From: an uncultured SAR116 cluster alpha proteobacterium
Lineage (GTDB): Bacteria; Pseudomonadota; Alphaproteobacteria; Puniceispirillales; Marisalimonadaceae
DNA length: 64,000 nucleotides
Assembly: GCA_902618025.1 (NCBI GenBank)
Contig: CACMYY010000005.1
Location: forward strand, 1-64,000
Direction of reading: 5' to 3'
Both the position numbers and the translations under genes were made by a program. Shown in pieces: positions 30,395 through 40,250 of this stretch (positions are counted from its first letter, which is position 1; every line of letters starts with the position of its first letter). Below the pieces are notes generated by a model. It saw only the letters and a program-made list of their open reading frames with translations. It was not told where the DNA came from and did no database searches.

Positions 30395-31276
30395 CTAACT
30401 TCTTTGACTTTTTATATATTCTCTCCAAAAAGTAAATAAACCTGCTGCAATGACAATTAATGATCCAATGACTGTTTCACTCTCCAAATTTTCATTAAAT
30501 ATTAATACACCAATTATAGAAACAAAAACTAACTGTAGATATGTAAATGGTTGCAATATTGAAGCCTCACTATGTTTGAAAGCATTTATCATCAAAAAAT
30601 GCCCTCCAGCTCCAAGCATGCAAACTAATAACAACCATATCCAATGCGAGTTATCAACCGGCGAATAAAAGAAAGGACCTACAGAACCTAATATTACAAA
30701 TCCTGTAATACCAGTATAAAATAGACTAGTGTCAGGACTATCTTCACTAGAAACATATCTTGTTAAAATTTGATAGATAGCGAATGCAATGGCACATCCC
30801 AGAGCTATTAGAGATAAAGGATCAAAAACTTTGGTGCCAGGTCGAAGCATAATTAAAATACCTAAGAAACCAATGAATATTGCGCTCCACCTTCTCCACC
30901 CTACTTTTTCACCTAAAAAAAACACTGACAAAGCTGCGACTATTAGAGGACCACTTGCAAAAATGGCATGTGTCTCAATAAGTCCTATTTTAAAAAAAAG
31001 ATAGTGAGCAAAACACATTTCTAAAGCAAGAATTGTTCCTCTTAATATTTGAATGAGCTTAAACTTGCTCTTTGAAACAAGAATAACACTTTTATTTCCT
31101 GTACTGTTAATTGATAATACAAATAGAAATAGGAAGAAATATCGAAACATATTAATTGCTATTACATTATAGTAGTCTGTTAGATATCTTGTAACACCGT
31201 CCATTACTGACAAACATGATACAGCAGCGATTATAAATAATATACCTTTAGCATTTGAAGAAATATTTACAGGCAT
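30395..31276 (-). CDS. EamA/DMT family transporter
   Basis: Ten-TM-like hydrophobic profile, FLGEKVGWRRWSAIFIGFLGILIMLRPG. Confidence 0.9.
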   Translation of the reverse strand: MPVNISSNAKGILFIIAAVSCLSVMDGVTRYLTDYYNVIAINMFRYFFLFLFVLSINSTGNKSVILVSKSKFKLIQILRGTILALEMCFAHYLFFKIGLIETHAIFASGPLIVAALSVFFLGEKVGWRRWSAIFIGFLGILIMLRPGTKVFDPLSLIALGCAIAFAIYQILTRYVSSEDSPDTSLFYTGITGFVILGSVGPFFYSPVDNSHWIWLLLVCMLGAGGHFLMINAFKHSEASILQPFTYLQLVFVSIIGVLIFNENLESETVIGSLIVIAAGLFTFWREYIKSQRS

Positions 31277-31299
31277 AATTTATTTTTTCTTTCTAAGTC

Positions 31300-32184
31300 T
31301 CAATAAAATTCGATTGTCCTTTTAATACCATCTTCAAGAGAAGTATACTTGAATTTTTTAAATATATTAGAAGGCTCATTTCCTCGTATTTCGTCTACCA
31401 TACTTAATGTATTGCCTTTGATTCCTATATTCGCCAGCGGTATGTTTTTTTTAATTAAATTTATGAAATCTTTAACATCAGCCGTTATTCCATTTACATT
31501 AAAAGTTAATGCGCCTGAAAAAATTTGAGATATTGACATTTCAACTAAATCCACAACGTCTTGAACATAAACAAAACCAGCCTTGCCTGAAAAGTTAACA
31601 TTATAACTATCTCCTTGTTTTGCTGCCTTACAGGCTAAAGTTACCCCAGCAGTTCCCCCAACTTCTCTTCCTGGCCCATAAATTACATATGGCCTAATTC
31701 CAACACTTGAAATACCAGCTTCATTAAAATACGCCCTTGCAACCCCCTCAACCGCTAACTTATATGCACCGTAATGGGTTTCTGGAAATGGGTAATAATG
31801 ATCTTTTCCCCCAAAAACACCTGCACTGCTTGTATAAACTAAAAACTTAATATTATTTTTTTTCAAAGCTTCAAAAACATTAATTGAGCCGAGGAGATTT
31901 ACTTGGGCGCCTAAAATAGGATTTGAACTACAGTCTGGGGTCATTAACCCAGCCAAATTTATAACATGGTCTATATTATTTGTTGCTTCTTGCACCTGAT
32001 CATAATTTGTTATGTCACCATCTATAAATTTAATTTTATCAATATCCTCACCAATAACATAGCTGAGCAACTCTTTTTGGATTTTTAAGTCAAAAATTGA
32101 AACGCTATAACCCTTTTTTAGAAAGGTTCTTACTATCCAACTTCCTAAAAATCCACATCCTCCAAAAATGATAATTTTTCCCAT
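31300..32184 (-). CDS. NAD-dependent epimerase/dehydratase (SDR)
   Basis: IFGGCGFLGSWIVRTF, YTSSAGVFGG, THYGAYKLAVEGVARAYF, GIRPYVIYGPGRE. Confidence 0.9.
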   Translation of the reverse strand: MGKIIIFGGCGFLGSWIVRTFLKKGYSVSIFDLKIQKELLSYVIGEDIDKIKFIDGDITNYDQVQEATNNIDHVINLAGLMTPDCSSNPILGAQVNLLGSINVFEALKKNNIKFLVYTSSAGVFGGKDHYYPFPETHYGAYKLAVEGVARAYFNEAGISSVGIRPYVIYGPGREVGGTAGVTLACKAAKQGDSYNVNFSGKAGFVYVQDVVDLVEMSISQIFSGALTFNVNGITADVKDFINLIKKNIPLANIGIKGNTLSMVDEIRGNEPSNIFKKFKYTSLEDGIKRTIEFY

Positions 32185-33159
32185 TTAAACTCTCTTTTTA
32201 AATACCATTGAGTTAGCAGCTTTGCCTATTTCTTTAATACATTCTGCAGCTTTAGGAAAATGTACAGAATTCGACAAAAAACCGTGTATCTGACCGGGAT
32301 ATAATTTGTAAGTCACTTTATTACCAAAGCTTTTTAATCTATTTGTATAAGCCATTCCTTCATCCACCAAAGGATCCAACCCAGCCGCAAATATAAATGT
32401 TTCAGGTAAATTATATAGATCCTTAGCAAAAAGCGGTGAAGCTTCCCAGTTAACTGCATCATTAATTGAATTAAGGTAATGTTTAACGAAATAGTCCATA
32501 GTATCAAAAGTTAAAGTCATACCTTCTAGAAAAATATCCATAGATCTCATTGTTAAAGTTAGATCTACACAAGGATATACCAATATCTGGCCCCTTATAG
32601 GAATTACCTTTTTGTCCCTTGAGTTAATAGCCAAAACAGTTGCTAAATTACCACCAGCGCTATCTCCACATACGAAGATATTTTCAAGATCAATAGAAAA
32701 GTCTTTTTCAAAATTTACAAGACTATTAAGAACATCCTTAACCTCTTCTACTGCATAGGGGAACTTATGTTCTGGAGACAAACTATAATCCACAGCCATA
32801 ACAATCATTTGAGACTCTAGGCATATTGATCTGCAGGTAAAGTCATGAGTATCCAAATCCCCCATTACGAAACCACCTCCATGAAAAAATACTATAATTG
32901 GAATTTTAGTTTTTTTATTAAAATCATTTGGAAAATAAAATCTTAATTTAACATCTTTGTTAAATTGGTTTTTCATTTTTAAATTTTCTGAATTATAAAT
33001 TTTTGGAGGTGTTAAATTATCTTCTCTTAACTGTCTCAAACGTTCAGTTCTTAATTCTACAGGATCTAATAAATGATGTAATTTTGAATTACTTTTAATA
33101 CGATTTTTTAAAAAAATATCAGTTTCTTTATCAATTATCATTGATTTATGTATTCCCAT
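32185..33159 (-). CDS. Alpha/beta hydrolase fold-3 (HSL-type esterase)
   Basis: FFHGGGFVMGDLDTHD, CGDSAGGNLATVLAI, LYPGQIHGFL. Confidence 0.92.
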   Translation of the reverse strand: MGIHKSMIIDKETDIFLKNRIKSNSKLHHLLDPVELRTERLRQLREDNLTPPKIYNSENLKMKNQFNKDVKLRFYFPNDFNKKTKIPIIVFFHGGGFVMGDLDTHDFTCRSICLESQMIVMAVDYSLSPEHKFPYAVEEVKDVLNSLVNFEKDFSIDLENIFVCGDSAGGNLATVLAINSRDKKVIPIRGQILVYPCVDLTLTMRSMDIFLEGMTLTFDTMDYFVKHYLNSINDAVNWEASPLFAKDLYNLPETFIFAAGLDPLVDEGMAYTNRLKSFGNKVTYKLYPGQIHGFLSNSVHFPKAAECIKEIGKAANSMVFKKRV

Positions 33160-33246
33160 ACTGACTTATTTTGTTCTTTTAGCTTTATATTTTTAATAAA
33201 GTTTATTTATAATAAAAAATCTAGTGAATTTTTATAGGAGAAAACC

Positions 33247-34131
33247 ATGACTGCATTAAAAGGAATTATTGCACCTTTTACAACTCCATTTAAGGTAAAT
33301 GGAGAAATTGATCTTGCTTTGATAAAGCCACAAGTGGATTGGTTAATTGAAAATGGTGTTCATGGTTTAGCTGCTGGAGGTAGCACAGGTGAAGGTCATG
33401 CTTTAAGCAGAGATGAGTATTTATCCCTAATGACAGAAACTGCTTCATCTTTAAATGGCAGGGTACCTTTAGTTGCTGGTATTATTGCTAATTCGACTTC
33501 TGAAGTAATTGAAAGAGGAAAGTCAGTAAAGTCTCTTAACGTTGAAGCTCTTCAAATAACACCACCAAGTTATTTGTTTAGGCCTGATGATGATGCAATT
33601 GTAAGACATTTTAGTGAGATACATAATGAATGCCGAATACCAATATTAATTTATAATGTTGTGCCTTGGTGCTATTTATCACCTGATTTACTATTGAGAA
33701 TTATGGATGAAGTCCCAGGAGTTTTAGGTGTAAAACAAAGCGCTGGTGATATGAAACTTTTTGCTGACCTTATTAGAAGAGCAAAACCTAAAAATATGAT
33801 TTTTAGTGCCGTTGATGCACTGCTTTACTTATCATACAAATTGGGAGCACCGGGATCAATTGCAGCAATTTTAACTGCCGCCCCAGGTCCTTCCGTTAAA
33901 TTATGGGATGCTGTAATTGATCAAGATTGGGAAACTGCAAGGGATCTTCATGAAAAACTAATGCCTTTATGGGATGCAATAGGCTTAGATAATATGCCAT
34001 CTCTGTGTAAATATGCTCAAAGTTTACAGGGTCTTGAAAGTGGTTTTGCCAGAAGACCAACCTCTCCTGCAACCGACAATCAGAAAGAAAAAGTGAAGGA
34101 TGCCCTAATTAATCTAGACCTTGTGAAATAA
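33247..34131 (+). CDS. Dihydrodipicolinate synthase family aldolase/dehydratase
   Basis: APFTTPFKVNGEID, AAGGSTGEGHALSRDEY, PILIYNVVP, GVKQSAGD. Confidence 0.92.
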   Translation: MTALKGIIAPFTTPFKVNGEIDLALIKPQVDWLIENGVHGLAAGGSTGEGHALSRDEYLSLMTETASSLNGRVPLVAGIIANSTSEVIERGKSVKSLNVEALQITPPSYLFRPDDDAIVRHFSEIHNECRIPILIYNVVPWCYLSPDLLLRIMDEVPGVLGVKQSAGDMKLFADLIRRAKPKNMIFSAVDALLYLSYKLGAPGSIAAILTAAPGPSVKLWDAVIDQDWETARDLHEKLMPLWDAIGLDNMPSLCKYAQSLQGLESGFARRPTSPATDNQKEKVKDALINLDLVK

Positions 34132-34147
34132 GAATAAGAGGATCAAA

Positions 34148-35107
34148 ATGAACCTAAATTACCCAAAGCCAACATTGTCAATAGAAGTTGCAAAAAATGA
34201 CTTAAAAAAATGGGGTTATTGTTTACTTAAGAACGCTATTCCACCAGATCTAAATAAAAGGGCTATGGAAAGATTAATTGAACAAGCTAATGCAGAAAAG
34301 GAATTGAATCTTGCATATGAGGATGGAAGTAAAAAAAAGAAATGGGGTGAATTCAATAAAAATACCGATGCCCCTGGGATCAACCAAAGAGTATGGATGT
34401 TGCCTAACAAAGGCAAAGTATTTTTAGATATTTTAGCAAAACACAACTATGTAGATTGTGTAAAAGAAATTGTCGGGGATGAGTTTCTAGTTTCAAGCTT
34501 TGGAGCAAACATTGCTAAGCCAGGGGGCGTTGCAATGGACCTTCATACTGATCAATGGTGGTTTCCAGACCCAGTTAATAGAAATGATGATTTTTTACCT
34601 CCAGGATCCATTAAAAGAAATAAATTTAATATCAAAATTAATGAAAATATCAATAACAACAACGAACTTATTTCAAGGCCAGCTGTAACTAATGTTTTAA
34701 TAATGCTAAATGGAATGAGTAAAGAGAATGGGGGTACACGTATTGTTCCAGGATCTCATTTATTTGGACGTCATCCAGATAAAATTTTAGATAAAGACAT
34801 AGAAGTTATATCTGCTGAAGGCCCCCCTGGTTGCGCTATTATTACGGATGGTAGGGTATGGCACGGAACAGGTGCAAATATTACAAAGGAAAATAGGCTT
34901 GCATTATTAATAACTTTTTGTGGCCCACAATTTAGACCTCAAGAAAATTTTACCTTAGGAATAAAAAAAGATGTTTTTTCAAATTTAAATGACTATCAAA
35001 AAGAATTACTAGGGTTTAAAGTTTGGAATGGATATGGAAGAATTGGAAATCCTACTGATACGTTTCTTGATATAGAAAACCATGAAATTGGTGAATTAAA
35101 AATTTAA
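34148..35107 (+). CDS. Phytanoyl-CoA dioxygenase (PhyH) family protein
   Basis: DLHTDQWWFPDP, NGGTRIVPGSHLFGRHP, DGRVWHGTGANIT. Confidence 0.92.
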   Translation: MNLNYPKPTLSIEVAKNDLKKWGYCLLKNAIPPDLNKRAMERLIEQANAEKELNLAYEDGSKKKKWGEFNKNTDAPGINQRVWMLPNKGKVFLDILAKHNYVDCVKEIVGDEFLVSSFGANIAKPGGVAMDLHTDQWWFPDPVNRNDDFLPPGSIKRNKFNIKINENINNNNELISRPAVTNVLIMLNGMSKENGGTRIVPGSHLFGRHPDKILDKDIEVISAEGPPGCAIITDGRVWHGTGANITKENRLALLITFCGPQFRPQENFTLGIKKDVFSNLNDYQKELLGFKVWNGYGRIGNPTDTFLDIENHEIGELKI

Positions 35108-35168
35108 ACTATTGCCTAAACTTTATTAAGGTATCATAAAATCTACTTAACGATTAGATTGGTACCTT

Positions 35169-36398
35169 ATGAATTTTATAATTAAAAATGCTAGATGGTT
35201 GTTAGCAACAGCTCTTTTGTATTTTAGTTCATGTTTTGGGCAAACTTTTTTCATCTCATTATTTGCTGGTGAAATTAGACAAACATTTGATTTATCTCAC
35301 GGTGATTGGGGCGCCATCTACTCTGGGGGAACATTAGTTTCTGCTATGGCCATGTTAGTTTTTGGGGGGTACGTTGATAAATATAAAATTACATCAAATA
35401 TAAAAATTGTAATTATTTGCTTAAGCCTCCTTTGCTTAAGCATGACCTTTATTGAGATTGTTTGGCTTCTTCCATTTATAATTTTTGGTCTCAGGTTTTT
35501 TGGTCAAGGAATGTTAATACACATACCAGCAGTGGCTATCGGTAAATGGTATGGGAAAAACAAAGGTAAAGCTTTATCTTTATCAATAATGGGATTTTCA
35601 ATTGGTGAAGCAATATTCCCAGTAGTATTTGTGAGTTTATTTACAATTATTGGCTGGAGAAATAGTTGGGTTGTTGGAATGATTATATTGTTATTCTTAT
35701 TACCTATAATATTGAAGTTATTATCCAATGAAAGAATTCCTAACAGTAAACAAGAAAACATTTCTAATCAACTAGGTATGCATAATAAGCATTGGACCAG
35801 AAAAGAGGCTCTTAATCATTGGGTGTTTTGGGCTGTGATTGTGCCTTTTTTAATTCCTCCAATTTTTTCTACTGCCTTCTTTTTTAATATGGTTCACTTA
35901 ACAGAAATTAAAGATTGGTCTTTAATTTCTTTTACTGCCCTATTCCCATTCTATACTTCAATGTCCATTTTCACTACTTTATGCTCTGGTTGGATCCTTG
36001 ACAAATTTGGTGTTGAAAAAATTTTACCATTCTACTTACTACCAATGTCCTTAGGATTGTTAATATTTTCTTTCGGTAACACATATCTTCAAGCAATGAT
36101 TGGACTTGCCTTTCTAGGAATGACCCAAGGACTAGCAATGACAATCGGAGGAACTTTTTGGCCAAATTACTACGGAACAAAAAATTTAGGATCTGTTAGA
36201 TCCTTATCAACATCAACAATGGTGTTCGGGACTTCATTAGGTCCAGCAATTGTGGGTATGTTATTAGATTTTGGACATAATTATAATTCTATTTTATTAG
36301 GAATGTGTATATTAGCTATATTTGCAAGCATCTCTTTAGCAATTACAATGAAGCATGCACCAAAACTATTATCTAACAATATCAAGAAGGGAACTTAA
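35169..36398 (+). CDS. MFS transporter
   Basis: Twelve-TM-like profile, FGQTFFISLFAGEIRQTFDLSHGDWGAIYSGGTL. Confidence 0.92.
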   Translation: MNFIIKNARWLLATALLYFSSCFGQTFFISLFAGEIRQTFDLSHGDWGAIYSGGTLVSAMAMLVFGGYVDKYKITSNIKIVIICLSLLCLSMTFIEIVWLLPFIIFGLRFFGQGMLIHIPAVAIGKWYGKNKGKALSLSIMGFSIGEAIFPVVFVSLFTIIGWRNSWVVGMIILLFLLPIILKLLSNERIPNSKQENISNQLGMHNKHWTRKEALNHWVFWAVIVPFLIPPIFSTAFFFNMVHLTEIKDWSLISFTALFPFYTSMSIFTTLCSGWILDKFGVEKILPFYLLPMSLGLLIFSFGNTYLQAMIGLAFLGMTQGLAMTIGGTFWPNYYGTKNLGSVRSLSTSTMVFGTSLGPAIVGMLLDFGHNYNSILLGMCILAIFASISLAITMKHAPKLLSNNIKKGT

Positions 36399-36399
36399 C

Positions 36400-36849
36400 A
36401 TGTTGAACATTTATCTTTCAGGAGAAATTCACACTGATTGGCGTGAAGAAATAATCAATTTATGCAAAAATGCAAATTTAAATATTTCTTTTTCCTCTCC
36501 AATAACAAATCATGAAGCGTCTGATAATTGTGGAGTCGAAATATTAGGACAAGAAGAAAAAAATTTCTGGAAAGACAGTAAAGGCGCTAATATTAACTCT
36601 ATAAAAACAAGAAAAGCAATTAAAGATGCTGATATTGTTATTGTTAAATTTGGAGAAAAATATAGACAATGGAATGCAGCTTTTGATGCAGGTTTTGCTA
36701 CTGCTTTAAACAAATCTATAATTGTAATCCATAATGATGAACATCAACATGCACTGAAAGAAGTAGATGCAGCAGCATCTGCTGTTGCAAAAGATCAATA
36801 TCAAGTTGTAAGAATCTTAAAATATATTCTAGAAGGGTCTCTAAATTAA
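36400..36849 (+). CDS. YtoQ family protein (nucleoside 2-deoxyribosyltransferase-like fold)
   Basis: MLNIYLSGEIHTDWREEI, WNAAFDAGFATALNKSIIVIHNDEHQHALKEVDAAA; start moved to ATG 36400 after AGAAGGGA. Confidence 0.82.
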   Translation: MLNIYLSGEIHTDWREEIINLCKNANLNISFSSPITNHEASDNCGVEILGQEEKNFWKDSKGANINSIKTRKAIKDADIVIVKFGEKYRQWNAAFDAGFATALNKSIIVIHNDEHQHALKEVDAAASAVAKDQYQVVRILKYILEGSLN

Positions 36850-36868
36850 ACTAAGTTAGAAAATTTTA

Positions 36869-37333
36869 ATGTTTCACATAATTTTATATAATCCAGAAAT
36901 CCCACCTAATACAGGTAATATTATAAGGTTAGCAGCTAATACTGGCACTCAATTACATTTAATTAGACCATTAGGTTTTAATCTAAGTAATAATTCACTT
37001 AAAAGAGCCGGCCTAGATTATAAAAAAGATGCAGATTTTTTTTTACATGATAGTTTTGATTTATGTTTAAATTCAATAAAGTTTAATGAAATTTATGCAT
37101 TCACCAAATTCGCTAAAAAAACTTTTACTAAAATAAAATTTAAAAGAAATGATTGCTTCTTATTTGGAAGTGAAACCAGCGGATTACCTGATAAAATCTT
37201 AGATAAAATAAAAGTTACAAATAAGCTTAGGATACCCATGATTATGAATAGTAGAAGTCTTAATCTAAGTAACTCCGTGGCAATAACAGTTTATGAAGGA
37301 CTAAGACAAAATAAGTTTGAAAATTTAGTTTAA
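36869..37333 (+). CDS. trmL: tRNA (cytidine(34)-2'-O)-methyltransferase
   Basis: ILYNPEIPPNTGNIIRLAANTGTQLHLIRPLGF, FGSETSGLP, NLSNSVAI. Confidence 0.95.
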   Translation: MFHIILYNPEIPPNTGNIIRLAANTGTQLHLIRPLGFNLSNNSLKRAGLDYKKDADFFLHDSFDLCLNSIKFNEIYAFTKFAKKTFTKIKFKRNDCFLFGSETSGLPDKILDKIKVTNKLRIPMIMNSRSLNLSNSVAITVYEGLRQNKFENLV

Positions 37334-37360
37334 AGTTTGGATTAAGGTTTAAGATTAGAT

Positions 37361-37993
37361 ATGGGTATTTATGAATGGCTATCTATTGCACTTATTTGTG
37401 TAGCAGGTGCAACAGCACCTGGACCAAGTGTTTTAGTAATTATTTACATAAATAATACTAGAGGCTTGTTATCAGGAATCATTGCTTCATTAGCGCATGG
37501 GCTTGGTATATTTATTTATGCCATAATCTCTATTTTCACTATAAGCTTAATTGATAAAAATTTAGCCTCTATAATACCATTCATTCAATTGATGGGTGCA
37601 ATATTTCTTATATATTTTAGTTATAAAATGATGTTTTTTAAAACAAATGAAAAAAACATAAACAAAAATTATATAATATCAAAAAAAGTTACGGATAGTT
37701 TTTTTTTGGGACTTACTACATCTTTAATAAACCCAAAAATTCTAATTTTTTTTACATCTGTTTTTAGTCAGTTTATAATTAATGACTTTAATGACTATAA
37801 CAAAGTTGGGATTGGATTATTAGCAGGAATAATTGACGCATTATGGTATATTTTAGTTTCCTACTCAGTTAACCTTCCAAAATTAAAAAACTGCATTATC
37901 CTTAATCAAAAAATAATTTTTTTAATTTTTGGGTTTATTTTAATTATTTTTTCTATTTATTTAATTAATGTATCAATTGAGTATTTTATTTGA
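37361..37993 (+). CDS. LysE family translocator
   Basis: ATAPGPSVLVIIYINNTRGLLSGIIASLAHGLGI, LINPKILIFFTSVFSQFI. Confidence 0.88.
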   Translation: MGIYEWLSIALICVAGATAPGPSVLVIIYINNTRGLLSGIIASLAHGLGIFIYAIISIFTISLIDKNLASIIPFIQLMGAIFLIYFSYKMMFFKTNEKNINKNYIISKKVTDSFFLGLTTSLINPKILIFFTSVFSQFIINDFNDYNKVGIGLLAGIIDALWYILVSYSVNLPKLKNCIILNQKIIFLIFGFILIIFSIYLINVSIEYFI

Positions 37994-39367
37994 TAATCTA
38001 TTAAATGGATTATTTGAAGATATTTTTAAAACATCATAATTTTGATTATTATCTATTTTCATCCAATCAATAGTACTTAATTGATCACATTTTGGGCAAT
38101 GTAATTCCCAATTATGATTTTTATTACCACAGGAATAACAAAAATAATTATATCCTTCTTTAGCACTTGCAGCTTTTTCAAGATAATTCTTAACTACTTC
38201 AGGATTATTTTGAGATCCAGCTATATCAGCTAACGCTTGATATGCTTTGGTTGTAAGTTTATCCTCTGGAATATCTTTTAATAGTTTTTCAGCCTCTCCC
38301 CAAATTTCCTCTGAAATAGCGTAACTTGCCACTTCTATTTTTAGATCATTTTTAATTTCTTGGGAGGATTTTTTATTCAAAAGATTAATCGCTTTTGAAA
38401 CACGAGATCCTGATGTTTTTAAATTCCATTTTTTTGATAGTTCTTTTAAAATATCTGGGTTAGCAGTTAATAGAAAAGTTTTTTCTAATTGATCGATTGA
38501 CTTTGTCTTTGAACCAATACCTTTAAGCAGACCTGACAACTTTACAGAAGCCCCAATATGACTTGGTTTTTGTTTAAAGGCTTCTTTTAAATGATTGGTA
38601 GCAAGATAATTTTTTTCATTTTCTAAGTAATCTAATGCCTTTAAGTAATTTAAATCCGCAGATATATTTTTATATATATTATCTTTGATGTAGTTTAGTT
38701 TTTTTAATTTATTGAGGTATACAAGAGAATTTGAAATGTCATTCAACTTTGCATATGAATATAATAAAACTTCTAAAATTTGTTTTGACTTAGGTTCAAA
38801 TTTAAGAGCCTTTAGACCTTCATTAATAATTTCATTTAAATCTTTCTTATCAAATATTGCTTGTCTCATAAGTGCTAAATGACCAACAAATGCTGTAGAT
38901 GGTTCATCAGTAAGCTGTTTAAAATAATTTTTTGATAATTTTTCATTTTCATTGGAGTTTTTACTTATTTTGTTAAACACATTAATGTGTGTGTTTAGTA
39001 ATTTACCCAAATTTTTATCTTTGGTATTCCTAGACACTAAAGCAGCTTCTTTTGCTGCAGTTTCTAATTCTCCATGACTTGCTAATAAAAATGCCTTTAC
39101 TAATTTTTGTTCGACCTTTTTATTATTGTTAGCTTCAAATCGTCTTAATGTCGCTTTTGGCAAATTCAAAAAAGCTAGCCAAATTCTGTCGATAAAGATT
39201 AAAATTACAGAAAATAAAATAATAATTAGAATAAACCTGTCTGTAGGTATTTGAATTCCCCACTCCATCCAATTTATAGATGTTTCTCCTGGATCTTCAG
39301 AAAATAACTCTGATAAATACCATATGATGAAAATAAATATAATTAGTTTTAAGATTTTAAAAATCAC
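37973..39367 (-). CDS. hemY: HemY-type TPR membrane protein
   Basis: N-terminal TMs, TPR-rich body, C-terminal YFCYSCGNKNHNWELHCPKCDQLSTIDW zinc-ribbon-like end; position in hem cluster. Confidence 0.82.
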   Translation of the reverse strand: MIFKILKLIIFIFIIWYLSELFSEDPGETSINWMEWGIQIPTDRFILIIILFSVILIFIDRIWLAFLNLPKATLRRFEANNNKKVEQKLVKAFLLASHGELETAAKEAALVSRNTKDKNLGKLLNTHINVFNKISKNSNENEKLSKNYFKQLTDEPSTAFVGHLALMRQAIFDKKDLNEIINEGLKALKFEPKSKQILEVLLYSYAKLNDISNSLVYLNKLKKLNYIKDNIYKNISADLNYLKALDYLENEKNYLATNHLKEAFKQKPSHIGASVKLSGLLKGIGSKTKSIDQLEKTFLLTANPDILKELSKKWNLKTSGSRVSKAINLLNKKSSQEIKNDLKIEVASYAISEEIWGEAEKLLKDIPEDKLTTKAYQALADIAGSQNNPEVVKNYLEKAASAKEGYNYFCYSCGNKNHNWELHCPKCDQLSTIDWMKIDNNQNYDVLKISSNNPFNRLSNKILN

Positions 39368-39381
39368 TTATTCACTCTTTT

Positions 39382-40233
39382 TTAATTTTGATTTAATGCT
39401 CTTTCAAACCTATTTATTGAGTCTTTTATAGTTCCTTTCCAATTCTCAGGAAGTGTCTTTATAATAGATAAAAAATTATTAAAATTTTTGTTTTCAAGTT
39501 CTTTTTCTGCCATTGTAATTAATCCTCTAGGAGTGGTGTTGTCTGAAAACTTTCTAAGTTTAAAAAAACCTGCAAAATAATTTTTCAATCTATTCAAATA
39601 GGTTTGTTCATCTAGAACTTCATCGTAATTGGATGGTGAACCAAAGTCTTTTTTTGAGAGAAGTTTTTCTATTATTATTTCACCTTCTTTTATAAGTTCT
39701 TTTTGAGTTTTCTCTATATTTTGTGAAAACTTTCTTGGTTCGTAAGAGTTTTTAACTTGAACAGCATTATTATTTTGTTCTATTTCTTTATTTGCTGTTT
39801 CAGTTTTGTTTTCTAAAATTTTAATTTTATTTGAGATTTTATCTAGCTCTTCTTTTATCAATAACAAGGAATTACCTTGATTTTTAATTTTGAGATTAAT
39901 TGTTTCGCTAGTACTAAAATCAAGAGTATTAAGCTTTTTTTTAAGTAATTTAATTTCTGTATTAATTTCATTAATTTTTACATTTTGTTTATCTTTTAAA
40001 ACCGTAATCACGTTGTTTAGTTGAATGATTTTATTTGATTGTTGTTCAATATGATTTGGCAAATAATATACTGTTAACCAAATTAAAATTATAATAAACG
40101 AAAAGACGGTTATAAATGGTATTAAAAAAATAGGATTTTTTAAAATAATTGTTTTTTGTGTTTCATTTACCGGCTCCATATCGATGATTGTTTCTTTATC
40201 ACTCTTAGCTTTATGAGTTTTGGCTTTTATCAT
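39382..40233 (-). CDS. Mitofilin/HemX-like coiled-coil membrane protein
   Basis: Single TM then long coiled coil; lies between hemD and hemY. Confidence 0.7.
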   Translation of the reverse strand: MIKAKTHKAKSDKETIIDMEPVNETQKTIILKNPIFLIPFITVFSFIIILIWLTVYYLPNHIEQQSNKIIQLNNVITVLKDKQNVKINEINTEIKLLKKKLNTLDFSTSETINLKIKNQGNSLLLIKEELDKISNKIKILENKTETANKEIEQNNNAVQVKNSYEPRKFSQNIEKTQKELIKEGEIIIEKLLSKKDFGSPSNYDEVLDEQTYLNRLKNYFAGFFKLRKFSDNTTPRGLITMAEKELENKNFNNFLSIIKTLPENWKGTIKDSINRFERALNQN

Positions 40234-40250
40234 CGTTATGTCCCTGTTTA

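Noticed and set aside
36355-36399. N-terminal extension of the YtoQ ORF (MHQNYYLTISRREL)
   Set aside because: Overlaps the MFS gene; ATG at 36400 follows a good SD and matches the start of the YtoQ fold.
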